A DNA stretch of 64,000 nt from Theropithecus gelada (GCF_003255815.1 NW_020257933.1:62001-126000), one strand, 5' to 3'. Numbered from the stretch's first letter, positions 12,714-25,370 are shown. Notes: generated by a model not told the origin, from the letters alone. Made by a program: numbers and translations.

Positions 12714-15474
12714 GAAAGTCATAGAGCAAGAGGTCAAACTAAAAATAACAACAAAACTGAACCAAAGGACAAATTTCACATTATCACAATGGGAATAATT
12801 AGTTCATCACTGAATAAAAGTATAAAGATAAATTCTTCCTAGAATTGTTGCAAGTCTGTTTTCTATCTAATAATTTAAAAAATGAGAATAAAGTAATAAA
12901 CCCTTTACTTAAGGCTTTAAAGTTTTATTTTCAGAAAAGTGGGTGAATTAAATTGCAAGTCAGAATTGCAGCTATATTTTAGTGCACAATGTATTTTTCA
13001 TTAAAAAGCGTATGTATTGAAAAATACTGCATGTTTTTGTATGATTATAATCAAAATAGATAAATATAGTTAGGAGGTCATTTGAGGATACCATCTGAGA
13101 TAATTATAGCAGTATTTGATAGTCCTGATCCATCTGAAGTAGTGAGAAAATTAAATTAAAAATAAATATACTAGTACAAATTTGGCTAAAGTGTGCTTTC
13201 AATAGAATCGATCTTAGAATATATTTTGTGTGTATGTTCTAAAGTTTATAATGACAGCATCTGCTATTTATTTATTATCAGATTATTTCAACTTGCTTTG
13301 AAAAGGTTCTTGAACAGCCTTTATACCATCTGCCAGCAGGATGGGAATGTTTGCCTACAAAATTATCATTTTATGCACTCATTACAAAGTAGATAGTATG
13401 TCAGGCTTATCACTTGCATGAGGACATAAGAGGCTGTTAGACTAGACTCTGTTGCAAATATATGTAATTTACATAATGTGATAAAGTATAATATTTAAGA
13501 TACACAGGGCTAAGATGGATTTTAAATCATTTTAATTTTCTATTATTTTGGCTAGTGTGGTTGTCCTAAGGGGCTTGGAGCCCTTTAAATTGATTTTGAT
13601 TATAATCATTATGGTTTTACAATGAAAAGTGACTTTGTATGAGAGCACATCATCCATCATAACTTTAAATGTAATTCCAATGTGCTAGGACACAGCAATC
13701 CTAATTCAATCAAATAGATATTTAAAAATATATTATACACCATTCAGAACTGCCAACTAAATATACACTAATGGATTTTCTGTTTCCACTGTCTAAATGA
13801 CATTTATAAGGCTATGGTGAAGATGCAAAAATGATAATTTCTGAGCAATTATTTATTTTAAGAAAGCAGTAAATCAATTAAGCTATCTGACACTTTATCA
13901 TCTGATGAAAAATTTATAAGCTCGCTTGATTGTCATAAAAATAAAAAGATGTTGTCTTTGAAGATTCTAAAAGTCTTCTCAGAGCTAACATTACAATAGT
14001 ACACTCTTCAGACAGTGAAAAGGACATTTGAAGTTCACACCAAGGAGAATAAAAGAAAAGTTCAGTGTATACTTCTTGTAGTTACTGGATATATATTTTT
14101 TACCTCTTTTAATGGAAAGAAATTCAAATATTAATGCTATGACTCTGTAAAAGGAAGTTATATTTTGTTATTTGCTTTAAAATTTCTGTTTTAATATTTA
14201 TTGTTTAGTTGATAATTTGTTTAGTTAACCAAAAAGAACGTTCACAAACATATTGTTTCCTACTAAGCCACTTTTAAAAGATCCATTAACAGAATTGCTT
14301 CTGGCAGTTTCATCTGCAGATCAGCAATTTTAAAATCTTAGTTGTCACGAAACAGAGGAGTCCTCAGAAGCTGAATAAAATAAGGAGAGAGAGAGATGAG
14401 AAAATAGAGTTCAACACTGGGATTCAATTTATAAAGACCAAGAAAAGCCAAATTTTTGTTTATGGTATTTGCACCAAGTTCCCCCTAGACTTAATCTCTT
14501 TTAAATAACTTTTCTAAAAAGCTAAAAAACTTATGTTGAATTCCTGCCTTCTGTTAGAATTCAGATAGTATTGGAAGTAGCTAGCTTTGTTGTGATATGC
14601 AGTGGTATATTTTAATTCATCTTTTTTTAGAGCACTATATTTGAGAAATTAAGACCTTAGAAAATAAATTTGTATTCCAAGTTTTTGTCTCCAGAGTAAA
14701 TTTAAATGTGCTTTTATAGATGACACATTGCCTATATTCTTTTTACAATTTTTTATACAGCTGGTGATACTAATAATTATAGTTTATTCAATACCAGAAT
14801 ATAGACCAGAGGACATTTTCTAATATTTTAAAAACCTGTTTATTATTAGTAGATGTGAGATGAACACATATTGCAGCATTATAGAACCTGTTCCATGAAA
14901 GATAACATTTTAGAACAAATCAGAATCTAAAAATGATTCACATTATATTTGTATTGACTGATTTATTTAATAATGAAATAAAATTTGTATTTTAAACATA
15001 GTTACATTTATTCATACAATACTCAGTATAATCATCTTTCTCAGAAGAGTCAGCTCCCCTGGTATGCAGAACAGTAGCAAAAATTATTGCTAATATTATT
15101 AAAATCCTCTCATGGCACCAATAAAATGTACAGCTAGTCTTTTCACCAGTACTGTATCTATTTTATCATATTGTGTTCTGAGCTGAAATATCCTTATTAC
15201 ATTTTTTGACATAAAATATTTTGGTATAAACATTCACCATAATGTAAAAAATGTCAAGAAGGTATATATACTATTAATTATTTTTATTTATGAAAATGTT
15301 TACTTTCAGGAAGAAATACATTTGAATATTTACTTACATAAAACTTAAATTTTAAACTATTTTGTTTTATATATTCTGGTTTGATTGGCTTGGATTTCCT
15401 CTTCACATATTTGAATTACAGTTTTCATGATTCATTCATTTCTTTCCGTTTATTTTGTAATACATTCTTTTCAG
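12714..15474. other. Unassigned DNA upstream of the candidate exon
   Basis: No repeat I can name over ~2.7 kb, unusual for this window. The frame at 13193-13396 has no splice boundaries. The run-up to 15474 ends in a pyrimidine-rich stretch with 'ttcttttcag', the acceptor of the exon candidate. Confidence 0.45.
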
Positions 15475-15697
15475 CTCAAAAATATGTGATAGCATGAATG
15501 AAGATACGGTGTATACATCCATAAGAAAGCTTGGCTGCACATTTTTTAACATCAGCGTCCTGAGTTGCATTTTCATAATACTGACAGCTCTTCTTGCCAT
15601 TGTACTGCACCACACCGAGTGTACTGACCCTGCTGTGAAAGACCTTCTGTTATCAAAAATTGATGCTAAATCCAAGCTGTTAGCAGCAGCTTTTTAT
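15475..15697 (+). CDS. Candidate exon of an unrecognised single-pass membrane protein
   Basis: A 223-bp block bounded by a T-rich acceptor ('ttcttttcag', ending at 15474) and a perfect consensus donor GTAAGT at 15698-15703. An ATG at 15494 opens 68 codons that end exactly at the donor in phase 0. The frame is also open upstream to the acceptor (six more codons), so this could be an internal exon. The predicted peptide begins MNEDTVYTSIRKLG. A hydrophobic run at about residues 16-38 contains the motif ISVLSCIFIILTALLAIVL and looks like one membrane span. A polar stretch with TECTDPAVKDLLLSKIDAK follows and ends LLAAAFY. The balanced amino-acid composition contrasts with the poly-F/poly-K frames elsewhere. 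I do not recognise the family. A chance frame with good splice sites remains possible, so confidence is moderate. No promoter or partner exon is certain in this window. Confidence 0.42.
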
Positions 15698-18530
15698 GTA
15701 AGTGCAGGAGATTGAACAAACAGTTTCAGTGCCCTAGAGTCATGGAAAGGTTAGAAATAGCTCTGACCATTAAATGATATCTATTAATTTTGCTCTGGAG
15801 AACAAGCTGCCCAGTTAGGCAGTGATAGAGATAATTGCTTTGACTGTGAAACCATTAAGCAAGTTTTAAAGAATTTCTGCATTGGAAAGTACGATAATGC
15901 CTACTTAATGCTTTAAGGTAAACATTAAGAGTTCAAATGAGAATGAGAAAGACATTATGTGTGTGTGTGTGTGTGTGCATGTACAATTTTTCTATGACAT
16001 AAACTCTCATAGAAAATTAAAGTCCAGCCATTGAAAATATTTGGATTTATTTGCCTAAGAAACTATTTTGTTTGGGTTTTAAAAGCGTGAAATAATGAAT
16101 TAAAAACACTGCCAACCAATTCAAGACACATATTTGCTAATTTAAAAGATCTTTCCATGATCGAACAGAAATAACCTGATTAAAGTATAAATAGTTAAAG
16201 TTTTGGGGGTAAAACTTTTAGATTTTTGAATACACACACATCTAAATATATAGTTTTTGTCTTTCTCTGAATTTCTTGACAGAGCTGTTAAGTTAAAGGG
16301 CAAGGACACCCAAAGATGAAGCCTAGCCTACAAATGATGAGAAAATGTAGGGATATATCATCTTGGAGTTTCTGAGGGAATTAGAAGCCGATTTACATTG
16401 ACAAGGAAGAGATACAGGGCATCATAACCCAAATCTCTAGGATAACAGAAGCTACCGGCTAACATAAAGGCTTTCTACAGGTGAATGTGATGTGTGTGTG
16501 TGTGTGTTGGGGGGTGTACTATGACTTCTAAAACTGAACATTTCTGAAACTGAAATTTAGTCTCTGTGTCCCAGGGTTTAAGATGTGCTCTCAATATATT
16601 AAATGTTAAAACAAGGTAGTCAAACATATAAGCAACCACATTAAATAACATTCTGTAAAAAAGATTGTATAACAAACAAAATACAACGATAAGATGATCA
16701 TGGAACATGCTACTCCTGATCTAATCAATCAGTCTTAGATGAAGGCGTATCAGAGAAGTGAAGGTAGGATGTTGTAGAATGAAAGAAATGTGCATTAGAA
16801 GCTTCGAATATCCCCTGACAAATGACTTATCTTTTCTCCTCCTCTGTCTAATCGTGTGTTGTGCAGGCGCCCGGAATAGTCATTCAGTTGTCTGGAACAA
16901 AGTAAATGGAAATGAATCAGTGTCTATAAATCATCAACAATCAATCAACAAAAACCTTCTGATGTATTTGTGGCTCAAAAGTAGTTGAAGGATTTCCCTC
17001 CTCAGGAGCCCATGGACTGTGCACATTTGTGTGTCTATGTTTAATAATACTCACCATAAAGTAATAGTGTCCCTCATTTTTTAAATGAGAAAGATGAAGC
17101 AAGAGAAAGCTGAACAAATATCTCACTGTCTTTTAGTCATGAAGCAGTGAGAATTGGATGTGAACAGCTAGTCTGGTTTTAACATCTATAAATTTAAACA
17201 CAGTATTGTACTGTGGAGTGTGAGTAGGTGTCTTTTCTTCCCCCAGCTCTTCTCTCACCTTTCGTTCATCTGTTTCCTGTCTCTTCTCCTCTCTGTGTAT
17301 CCCACACTTTCTCCTTCTACCTCTACCTTCTTCTTCTCTTCTCTGCTTCTTTTTCTTTCTCCTTTTTTCCTCTCTTTTATTAATATTTCTTTTTCATTTT
17401 TGTATTACGAGTTCCTAATAAATGATTTTAGATTTGTGGAATTTTAGCAAAAGCTACAAAGATATATATATATATATATATATTCATATATATATTCATA
17501 TATATTCATATATATATATTCATATATATATATTCATATATATATATATGAGAAACTTTTTTTAATATACAAGTTCCCTCAGCTTCTTTGAGAAAATGAA
17601 AAAGAGAGCTCTGAATATGCTTCAGGGCACAGGAATGAAAACCCTTAACCCAGGAAAGGAGAAAGCTGCCAAGCCCTATAAGAGGACTACCCTAAGTAAG
17701 ATGGCAAAATGTCTCACAGATGTGAAGGAGACAATAAAGAGAATTTACTGAATATGAGGAGGAATAATTTTCAGTGTTCTCCTGGTAATATTGCACTGAT
17801 TATTGTCTATGGAGTGGAAGGGATGTAAAGTAGTGAGAAGGGGGAAGGTAGCTTTTGGTTTGTTTTGTTTTTGTTTGCTTAAGAATATATAAACACTAAT
17901 AGGGGAAATTATTCTCGGTGACATGTCAAACCATGTCACCAAATATGTCAGCCACAAAATTGCTAGGTGGGAAGTAACCCAGTTGGAAGTTACATGCATT
18001 AAAATGAAATGTTTGCTAATAACACTCAGTGAGACCTCAGGGACCTGATGGGGAAAGGGAAATGCGTTTTATGACTTGGATCATTAATTTTAATTAATGA
18101 GGAACTTTTTGTTAAAGGTGTTTTAAGAACATTACTTGAATGCCTACAACAAGAAAAATGCATAATGGGAAGCAAGATTTATATTGCATAAACAATTCTA
18201 ATGGGACACATGGAATGAATACATATTTCAGAAAAATAAAAAATGCAGCATCCCATATTTGTAAGGTTTAATCTCTGGAGAAATCAAAATGTAAAATACC
18301 ATCTGATAATGTTAAATTCATAATTTGCAAAAATACAATCAGCTTTATTCCCCACAGTTTAAATATAATTATCAAATAAATCTCTGCAAGTCTACCTGGT
18401 AGAATGCATTTATCTTAATATTTATGTCATAGATTCTATATGTTTAGTAGCTACATATTTATGCATAGTAAACATGTGTTGTGATTTTTAAGATCATGGT
18501 AAGAACTATTTATCATGGGGTTGACCCGCT
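15698..18530. other. Unassigned DNA with microsatellites and a possible downstream acceptor
   Basis: Holds a (GT)n run at 15957-15978, a (TG)n run at about 16489-16507, a pyrimidine-rich tract at 17230-17390, and the AT minisatellite listed separately. A strong polypyrimidine acceptor ending in 'gtgttgtgcag' lies at 16855-16866. If it were spliced to the 15697 donor, the frame would add APGIVIQLSGTK and stop. That pairing is speculative. The frame at 16758-16988 is not in phase with it. Confidence 0.4.
17461..17550. repeat. AT-rich minisatellite with a 'ttcat' unit
   Basis: Runs of TA dinucleotides are interrupted five times by 'ttcat', giving irregular units of about 12-18 bp. The sequence is almost purely A and T and likely prone to length change. 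Confidence 0.85.
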
Positions 18531-19486
18531 TAACAAAATTTTAAATGCACAATACAATATTGTTAACTATGGGCACAATGTTGTACAGCAGATCTCTAGA
18601 ACATATTTATCTCACATAACTGAAGCTTTTATACCCATTGAACAGTAACTTCCCTTTCTCCCCTCTCTCTAGTTCCTGATAGCCACTATTCTACTTTCTG
18701 TTTCTATGAGTCTATTTTAGATACCTTAAATAAGTGGAATTATACTGTATTTATACTTCTGTGACTGGCACATTTTTCTTAGTATAATTTTCTCCAGGTT
18801 CATCCTTTTTGTTGCATATGGCAGGATTTTTTTCTTTATTGATGCTGAATATTATTCCAATATATGTAAATACCATATTTTCTTTATCCATTCATCCATC
18901 TATAGACGTTTACATTGTTTCCATATCTTAGCTTTTGTGAGCAATGACACGATGAGATGGCAGTGCAGATACATCTTAGAGATTCTGATTTCAATTCTTT
19001 TGGATATATACTCAGATATAGGATTGTTGGATCATGTGATAGTTTGATGACTACTATAGTTACTTTTTAAGTAATTTTTAATTTTTTCAGTGACTATACC
19101 ATTTTCACATTCCTACCCACAGTATACAAAAGTTCTAATTTCTGTACACCCTTAATAACATTTGTTATATTTTGTTTTGTTGTTCTGGTGGTTTTTGTAA
19201 CGGCCATTTTAACCAATGAGACGTGATATGATGGTTTTGATTTGTATTTCTCTTATGATTAGAGATGCATAGTTAAACATCTCTTCCTATCCCTGTTGAC
19301 TGTTTGTATTTATTTAATCTTTGGAAAAGTGTCTATTTAAGCCCTTTAGCTATTTTCACATCGTTTTTTTGTTTGTTTTACTTTTGTGTAATAGAAGTTC
19401 CTTATATAGTGTAGATATTAATCACTTATCAAATACATAATTTGAAAATATTTTCTCCCATTCTGAAGACTGCCTTTTCACTGTTG

Positions 19487-19525
<39 letters not shown>

Positions 19526-20960
19526 AAGCTGTTTAGTGTCCTGTAGACCTACCTGTCTACTTTTGCTTCGGTTGTTTGTGCTTTTGGTGAAATATCCAAT
19601 AAATCATTACCAAAACCAGTCACAATTTTTTTCTCCATTTTTTTCCTAGGATCTTTATATTTTCAGGTCCAACATTTAAATATTTAATCAATTCTGAGTT
19701 AATTTTGTGTACTGTAAAAGTTATAAATTCAATTTCATTCTTTTGCATGTATATGTCCAGCTTCCTCAACTCCATTTATTGAAGAGACTAGTTTCCTTAT
19801 TGTGTATCCTTGACATCTTTGTCAAAAATCAGTTTACTGTATATGTGTGGGTTTGTTTCTGGGATCTATATGTGTATATTTTTTGCCAGTACAATACTGT
19901 TTTAATTATTGTAGCTTTGTAATACATTTCTAAATCAGGAAGTGTGATGCCTCCAGCTTTGTTCTTATTTCTTACGATTTTTTTGGCTCTTCAGAGTCTT
20001 TTATGGTTTTATACAAATTTTAGAAGTTTTTTTTCTTTTCTGTAAAAAAAATGGCATTGAGGTTTTGATGCAGATTGCCAGAATCTGTGATCACTTTGGT
20101 AATATGGACTTTTCAAAAATTTTACGTCTTCCAATCCATAAATACAGATGTCTTTCCATTTATCTGTATCTTCTTTAATAAATGCTTTGTAGTATTTTTA
20201 GCATACAATTGTTTCAACTGTTTGCTTAAGTTTATTACTAAGTATTTCATTATTTTTGAGGCTATTATAAAGGGGATTTTTCTTTTTCTTTTTGGGTAGT
20301 TCATTATTAGTGTTTAGAAACACAACTGAGTTTTGTATATTTATTTTGTATTCTGCTATCTTAATAGGTTTATTATTTCAAACATTTTTGGTGAAGCTTT
20401 TAGAATTTTATCCATGGAAGATCATATCATTTGCTAACAGAGGTAATTTTGCTTTTCCTTGACTATTTTGATGTGTTGTATTTCTTCTTGCCTAACTTCC
20501 CTGGTTAGGAATTCCAATATTATGTTGAATACAAATGGTAACAGCTTTTGATGTTAGAGGAAAAGCTTTCAGATTTTCATCCTTAAGTATAATGTTAGTT
20601 GTGGACTTTTCCTACATGGATTTTACTGTGTTGAGGTAAGTTCCCTCTATACTTAGTTTATTCAGTGATTTTATTATGTCAGGACATTGGATTTTGTTAA
20701 AAACTTTTCTGTATCTACTGACATGATAAAGTGATTCTACTCTCCATTCTGTTAGTGTATCACAATAATTGATTCACCTATTTTGAACCATCACTGAATA
20801 TTAAGGATAAATTTCACTTAGTCATGATAGTTCTACTATACCATTGAAATTGGTTTGCTGGTATTTTGTTTGGGACTTTTGTATTTATATTCACCAGGGG
20901 TTTCTTTTGTTGTTGTTGTTTTTCTTGTAGAATCTTTTTCTGGGCTTGGTCTTAAAGTAT
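18531..20960 (-). mobile_element. Old, diverged L1 (3' UTR and ORF2 part)
   Basis: The reverse complement of an L1. Its 3' UTR opens the element ('ttgttaactatgggcacaat', 'gttgtacagcagatctctag'), followed by the ORF2 C-terminal region ('gttggatcatgtgatag') and the reverse-transcriptase region ('ccttgactattttgatgtg'). Divergence is high, with many indels, so it is an older family (L1M/L1PB range), not the younger L1PA seen at 28.9 and 42.1 kb. A (TG)n tract at 19491-19521 grew inside it. The 5' limit is uncertain. Confidence 0.85.
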
Positions 20961-22310
20961 GTGATTGTTAATTATATTTTCTGTTGACATATTTTGTTAT
21001 TGGTTTCCAGGTATTTTACTAGGAGTTAATTATTCTGTAAAAAGATGGAAACTTCTTGGATAATACTGAGGAAACTACCAAATGCTAATACCAAAAAAAA
21101 AAAAAAAAAAATTAGTTTTTGTTCCCCTAATTGAATTCTAGTTGTCTCTCAGGGTTATGGATTGCAACGTCCTATCTCAGACTATGGTAAAATTATCTCT
21201 ATGGTGCCACACATAATTCCCATGAAAACAAATGAGGTTGTTAAGTTTAGTAGGAAAGAAGAAGAAACAAGTCAATGCTCAAGCACCAGTCTCTGTTCTT
21301 TCTCACTATTTCAGACTGCAGTACAATAAATGAGTTATCAGAGTTCCCCTATTTTCAGTTTCTTAGAAAAGAAAAACATGAGAGTTTGAAAGAAAAAATG
21401 AACTCATTTATTAAAATCTTAACATCTTTTTATAGCCTTATATCTTTGTTTTATTTAATAGTTTAGATACAAAGAATTTTCTTAGCCATATGATTTAAAA
21501 TTCTAATCTAATAAACTCAATTTCATGAAGCTTGAGCATGACTAAATGCATTTTGTCAGCACCAGGATACTTTCAAAAATGTGTTCAGACTTCTCACCCT
21601 GACAGCTGTTCTCTTTGCACTCTGCTTTTTACATAATACACTTGAGGCAGGAAGACATCAGTCAAGCCATATTTGAACAGAAGAGAGAGTTTCTTGTGTT
21701 AGAATTTCTAGGATGCATCATTTAACTTCAAATGATGCATAAAGCATAGTTAAAAAAAAAAAAAAAAAACTTACGTTGTAAAATCTGTGAAATAGTTTCC
21801 TTATTATATCAAGGTAATAACAGCCATGCCAGGCAAAACCTGGTCTTCTAAATGTTAGCTCTAGGACACAATAATTTTTTAAAAAGAAAATGAGAGTTGT
21901 GATTTTTTAAACTATCTATTCTAATCAGTTTATAAAAGTATAGGGTAGAATATCTCTGTTTTACTTATTCTCTCTTCCTTTTTCTTCTACTCTCTGTGAA
22001 CTAAGTAAAGGCCTATTTACCTGAGACAAAATAATACATATTGGTCCAAGTTGTATACGGAAGCACTAAAACTTCATTTCAAAACTTATCTAGTGTGCAA
22101 AAAATCAATTTTATTACGTAGGAGTGAGCAACTTATTAATATTTAATAATAATGACTAATCTTGCTTGTCCTTTATTTCATTTTTAATGTATAAGTTTTA
22201 TAATGATAGAAATATTGTGTTCAAAGATAGAGATAAGGTCAGAAATAATCCAATATCCATCAATAATGGAATATTAAGATAAATAATGAATCTGTGTATT
22301 ATTAAACAAC
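20961..22310. other. Unassigned DNA with poly-A tracts
   Basis: Poly-A runs at about 21093-21110 and 21751-21768 sit in otherwise unassigned DNA. The frame at 21275-21466 has no supporting features. Confidence 0.45.
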
Positions 22311-22964
22311 TGAGAGGTGAAGCTGGCTGGGCTTCCCAGTGGGGTGGGGACTTGAAGAACTTTTCTTTCTAGCTAAAGGTTTATAAAAACACCAATCAGC
22401 ACTCTGTAGAAATGCACCAATCAGCACTCTGTGTCTAGCTAAAGGTTTGTAAACGCACCAAATCAGCACTCAATGTCTGGCTAAAGGTTTGTAAATGCAC
22501 CAATCAGCACTCCATAAAAATGAACCAATCAGCAGTCTGTAAAGTGGACCAATCAGTGTTCTGTAAAATGGACCAATCAGCAGGATGTGGGTGGGGCCAA
22601 ATAAGGAAATAAAAGCTGGCCACCTGAGCCAGCAGCAGCAACCAGTTTGGGTCGCATTCCACACTGTGGAAGCTTTGTTCTTTAGCTCTTCACAGTAAAT
22701 CTTGCAGCTCGTCACTTTTTGGGTCCACCCTACCTTTGTGAGCCATAATACACACCGTGAGGTTCTGCCACTTCATTCCTGAAGTCAGTGAGACCATGAA
22801 CCCACTGGAAGGAAGAAACTCTGGACACATCTGAACATCTGAAGGAACAAAATCCGGACACACTGTCTTTAAAAACTATAACACTCTCCCTGAGTGTCTG
22901 CGGCTTCATTCTTGAAGTCGGCGAGACAAAGAACGCACCAGAAGGAACTAATTTCGGAAACACA
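22311..22964 (+). mobile_element. Solo LTR12 (ERV9-type LTR)
   Basis: The element starts with 'tgagaggtgaagc' and ends 'ttcggaaacaca', with the LTR12 features in order: 'ggtggggacttgaagaac', repeats of 'tctagctaaaggtttgtaaa' type joined to 'caccaatcagcactctg', the 'aggatgtgggtggggccaaa' block, a TATA-like 'aaataaaagc' at 22607-22616, and 'ctgtggaagctttgttcttt'. It has no internal viral genes, so it is a solo LTR left by recombination between two LTRs. It is shorter than full LTR12 because most of the GC-rich U3 is absent. The minus frames at 22470-22715 and 22730-22963 are LTR shadows. Confidence 0.9.
22390..22616 (+). promoter_or_regulatory. CCAAT-box array and TATA-like box of the LTR12 promoter
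   Basis: Seven copies of a CCAAT-containing unit ('accaatcag' or close; one reads 'accaaatcag') precede 'aaataaaagc' by suitable distances. CCAAT boxes bind NF-Y, and LTR12 copies are known to act as promoters or enhancers in primates. Whether this copy is active cannot be told from sequence. Confidence 0.7.
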
Positions 22965-23127
22965 ATGAAACATAATGTGGTATTTACTGATGTAGAATTA
23001 AAATTTTTAAAAGTAAAATAAAAAAATATTTAAAACATGTATGAGAACACTTTGTAAACAAAATAAAACAAAAAGTAGATATTTAGGGTTGTGGAGGTTT
23101 ATGTTAAGTCGTTGAACATAAAGTTCT

Positions 23128-23419
23128 GGCTGGGTGTGTTGGCTCACACCTGTAATCCCAGCATTTTGGGAGGCTGAGGCAGGCGGTTCACAAGCTCAAG
23201 ACCATCCTGGCCAAGATGGTGAAACCCTGTCTCTACTAAAAATACAAAAATTAACTGGGCATGGTGGTGTGCACCTGTAGTCCCAGCTACTCAGGAGACT
23301 GAGGCAGGAGAATTGGTTGAACCTGGTAAGCGGAGGTTATAGTAAGCCAAGGTTGCGCCACTGCACTCCAGCCTGGTGACAGAGCGAGACTCCATCTCAA
23401 AAAAAATAAATAAATAAAA
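23128..23419 (+). mobile_element. Alu SINE (AluS-like)
   Basis: A full-length plus-strand Alu, from 'ggctgggtgtgttggctcac' to an A-rich tail with TAAA repeats. Moderate divergence. Confidence 0.95.
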
Positions 23420-24703
23420 GACTGAATTTCTGACTAATGTCTTTGCTATTTTCACCTTATTCATGAATGTAAATAAAAATATTAAGAAACATTAATGTCA
23501 GAACTACATCCTATCACTTGCAACAATATAATTGCTGCGGATATAAAAGTTTACCAAATTAACTCACATTTTCCAAGAAAAATAAATAGATACGTGGAAT
23601 TCATAAAAATGTTTTACATACACATTATCTATACCATTAACATGTATGATTTGTAGATGTATATTTCTTGTACCTCATGAACCTCCTTATAAAAATGAAA
23701 ATTCAGAGTCACAAGACCAAAGATGGAGTCTCAGGCTCAAATCATTTTATTTTCCTCAATAACTTTAATTGCAATCTGTTTTTTTTTTTTTTTTCAGTGC
23801 CTGCAGTTTATTGTTTATATTCAACCCCTCATCACAAAACCAGACACATCCAAAAGTTGTTTGTTTCTGTAATTTCCAGTTTATTTTCTACTACCTAAAA
23901 CATGATAATGCTATAGTGGAAAGCGACTTCGCATAGATTCTCTTCTGCTTTTCACTATTTGCTGATGAATGTATTCTAGTTCCCATGGAAATCAACCTCA
24001 TCCATTGAAAGAATGCAGGGCCAGTAGCTTGCAGCAAAATTTTTCTGTAATGGTCACAATTACTTGTTCTAATCAAACAGGTTTTCCTTTTTATCTAGTC
24101 AATAGAAATCTACTTAATTGCTTCCTGCAGTTTTCTATATATCTTATCACTCAAAGAGATAATTCTTCTTGTTAGTATGTAGTAAATAACAACAACAACA
24201 GCAACAACAACAAAAAAACCTGACAACTGGTTCCTAGTTAATTTTCAGTCCACTAAACCATTTCATTTTCTATTAGATAATTGACTTCAGAAACTCTTGA
24301 CATGTTTGAGCCAATTGTTAACTGCTTGGGCTATACTCTAAACATCCTATTAATGTAATTTATATATTTGCTATAACTTATTGTGGTTAAATAATAAGTA
24401 TATCCATGTTTTATTCTTCCTTAACACCTTGCAAGACTACTATCATAGCACTTTGCATTTAATTGGAGCCATATGACTCTTTCTCAATAACTGAATTAGC
24501 CGGGTTTTTTTTTCATTCAGTGCATGGAGTAAAAAGAGGTAAAAACCTAAAACTAAACAATGAGGAACTCTGAATAAGGATTAGCTAATCCTACCAAAGA
24601 TGACTGAAATTTAGTGGCCAGTGGGGGAATCCAGGTGAGCAGTGTGCATCACAATTCTGAGCTAGGTATGTTTAAACAAGAGAATTGTCAACAGTGCTGA
24701 ATA
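23420..24703. other. Unassigned DNA with a CAA microsatellite
   Basis: A (CAA)n run interrupted by one GCA lies at 24186-24213, and a T tract at 23779-23796. No named repeat or gene is visible. The frames at 23668-23898 and 23969-24175 are unsupported. Confidence 0.45.
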
Positions 24704-25070
24704 CAATTGAACCTTGAGAAACATGGCTTTGAATTATGCGGGTCCACTCATATTTGGATTTTTAAAATAAATATATGGGAAATATTTTTGGAGATTTTTG
24801 ACAATTTGAAAACCTCACAGATGAAAGTTTGCTTAAAAATATTTTTAAAATAAGAATACGGCATGTTATAAATGCATACAATATATGTAGATACTAGTTT
24901 ATTTTATGACTTACTGGCATAAAATATGCAGAAATCTATTATAAAATGTTAAACTTTGTCAAAACTTATGAACTCACATACACACCATTCATGGCTCCAT
25001 TTGTAATTGACAAGAATGTAAAGAAACATAAAAATGAAGTATGAAATTGTAATGGCATAAAATTAATGGT

Positions 25071-25370
25071 ATTACATAATGTACTACTGTGATAATTTCA
25101 TAGCTACCTCCTGTTGCTACAGCAGTGTTCTCATGTGTTGCTAGTCTCTACCAAAAAGGCCATGTGATGCTAGTTGTCTACACGTGAGCAGTTTGATATT
25201 ACATAATGTACTACTGTGGTACATTATGTATCACATATGTTATTAGATAATGCAGTACTGTGATAATTTCATAGACACCTCCTATTGCTATTGCAGTGTG
25301 CTCATGTGTTGCTAGTATCTACTGAAATGCCATGACAACATGCTAGTTGTCTTCGTGAGAGCAGTTTTTC
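25071..25370 (+). repeat. Diverged tandem duplication inside Tigger2
   Basis: Two copies of about 125-135 bp share 'tactgtgataatttcatag', 'ctcatgtgttgctagt' and 'atgctagttgtct', and both end in 'gagcagttt'. They are separated by a short segment holding a perfect 12-bp stem (25200-25211 with 25219-25230). Confidence 0.85.

Noticed and set aside
16758..16988. 76-codon frame with a signal-peptide-like hydrophobic part
   Set aside because: The hydrophobic text comes from the polypyrimidine tract of an acceptor-like site, and its phase does not match the candidate exon upstream.
17220..17447. 75-codon serine/leucine/phenylalanine-rich frame
   Set aside because: It is a translation of a pyrimidine-rich tract.
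22311..22620. CRISPR-like spaced repeats ('accaatcag' units)
   Set aside because: Irregular spacing and the LTR12 context explain these as promoter boxes of an ERV9 LTR in a primate genome.
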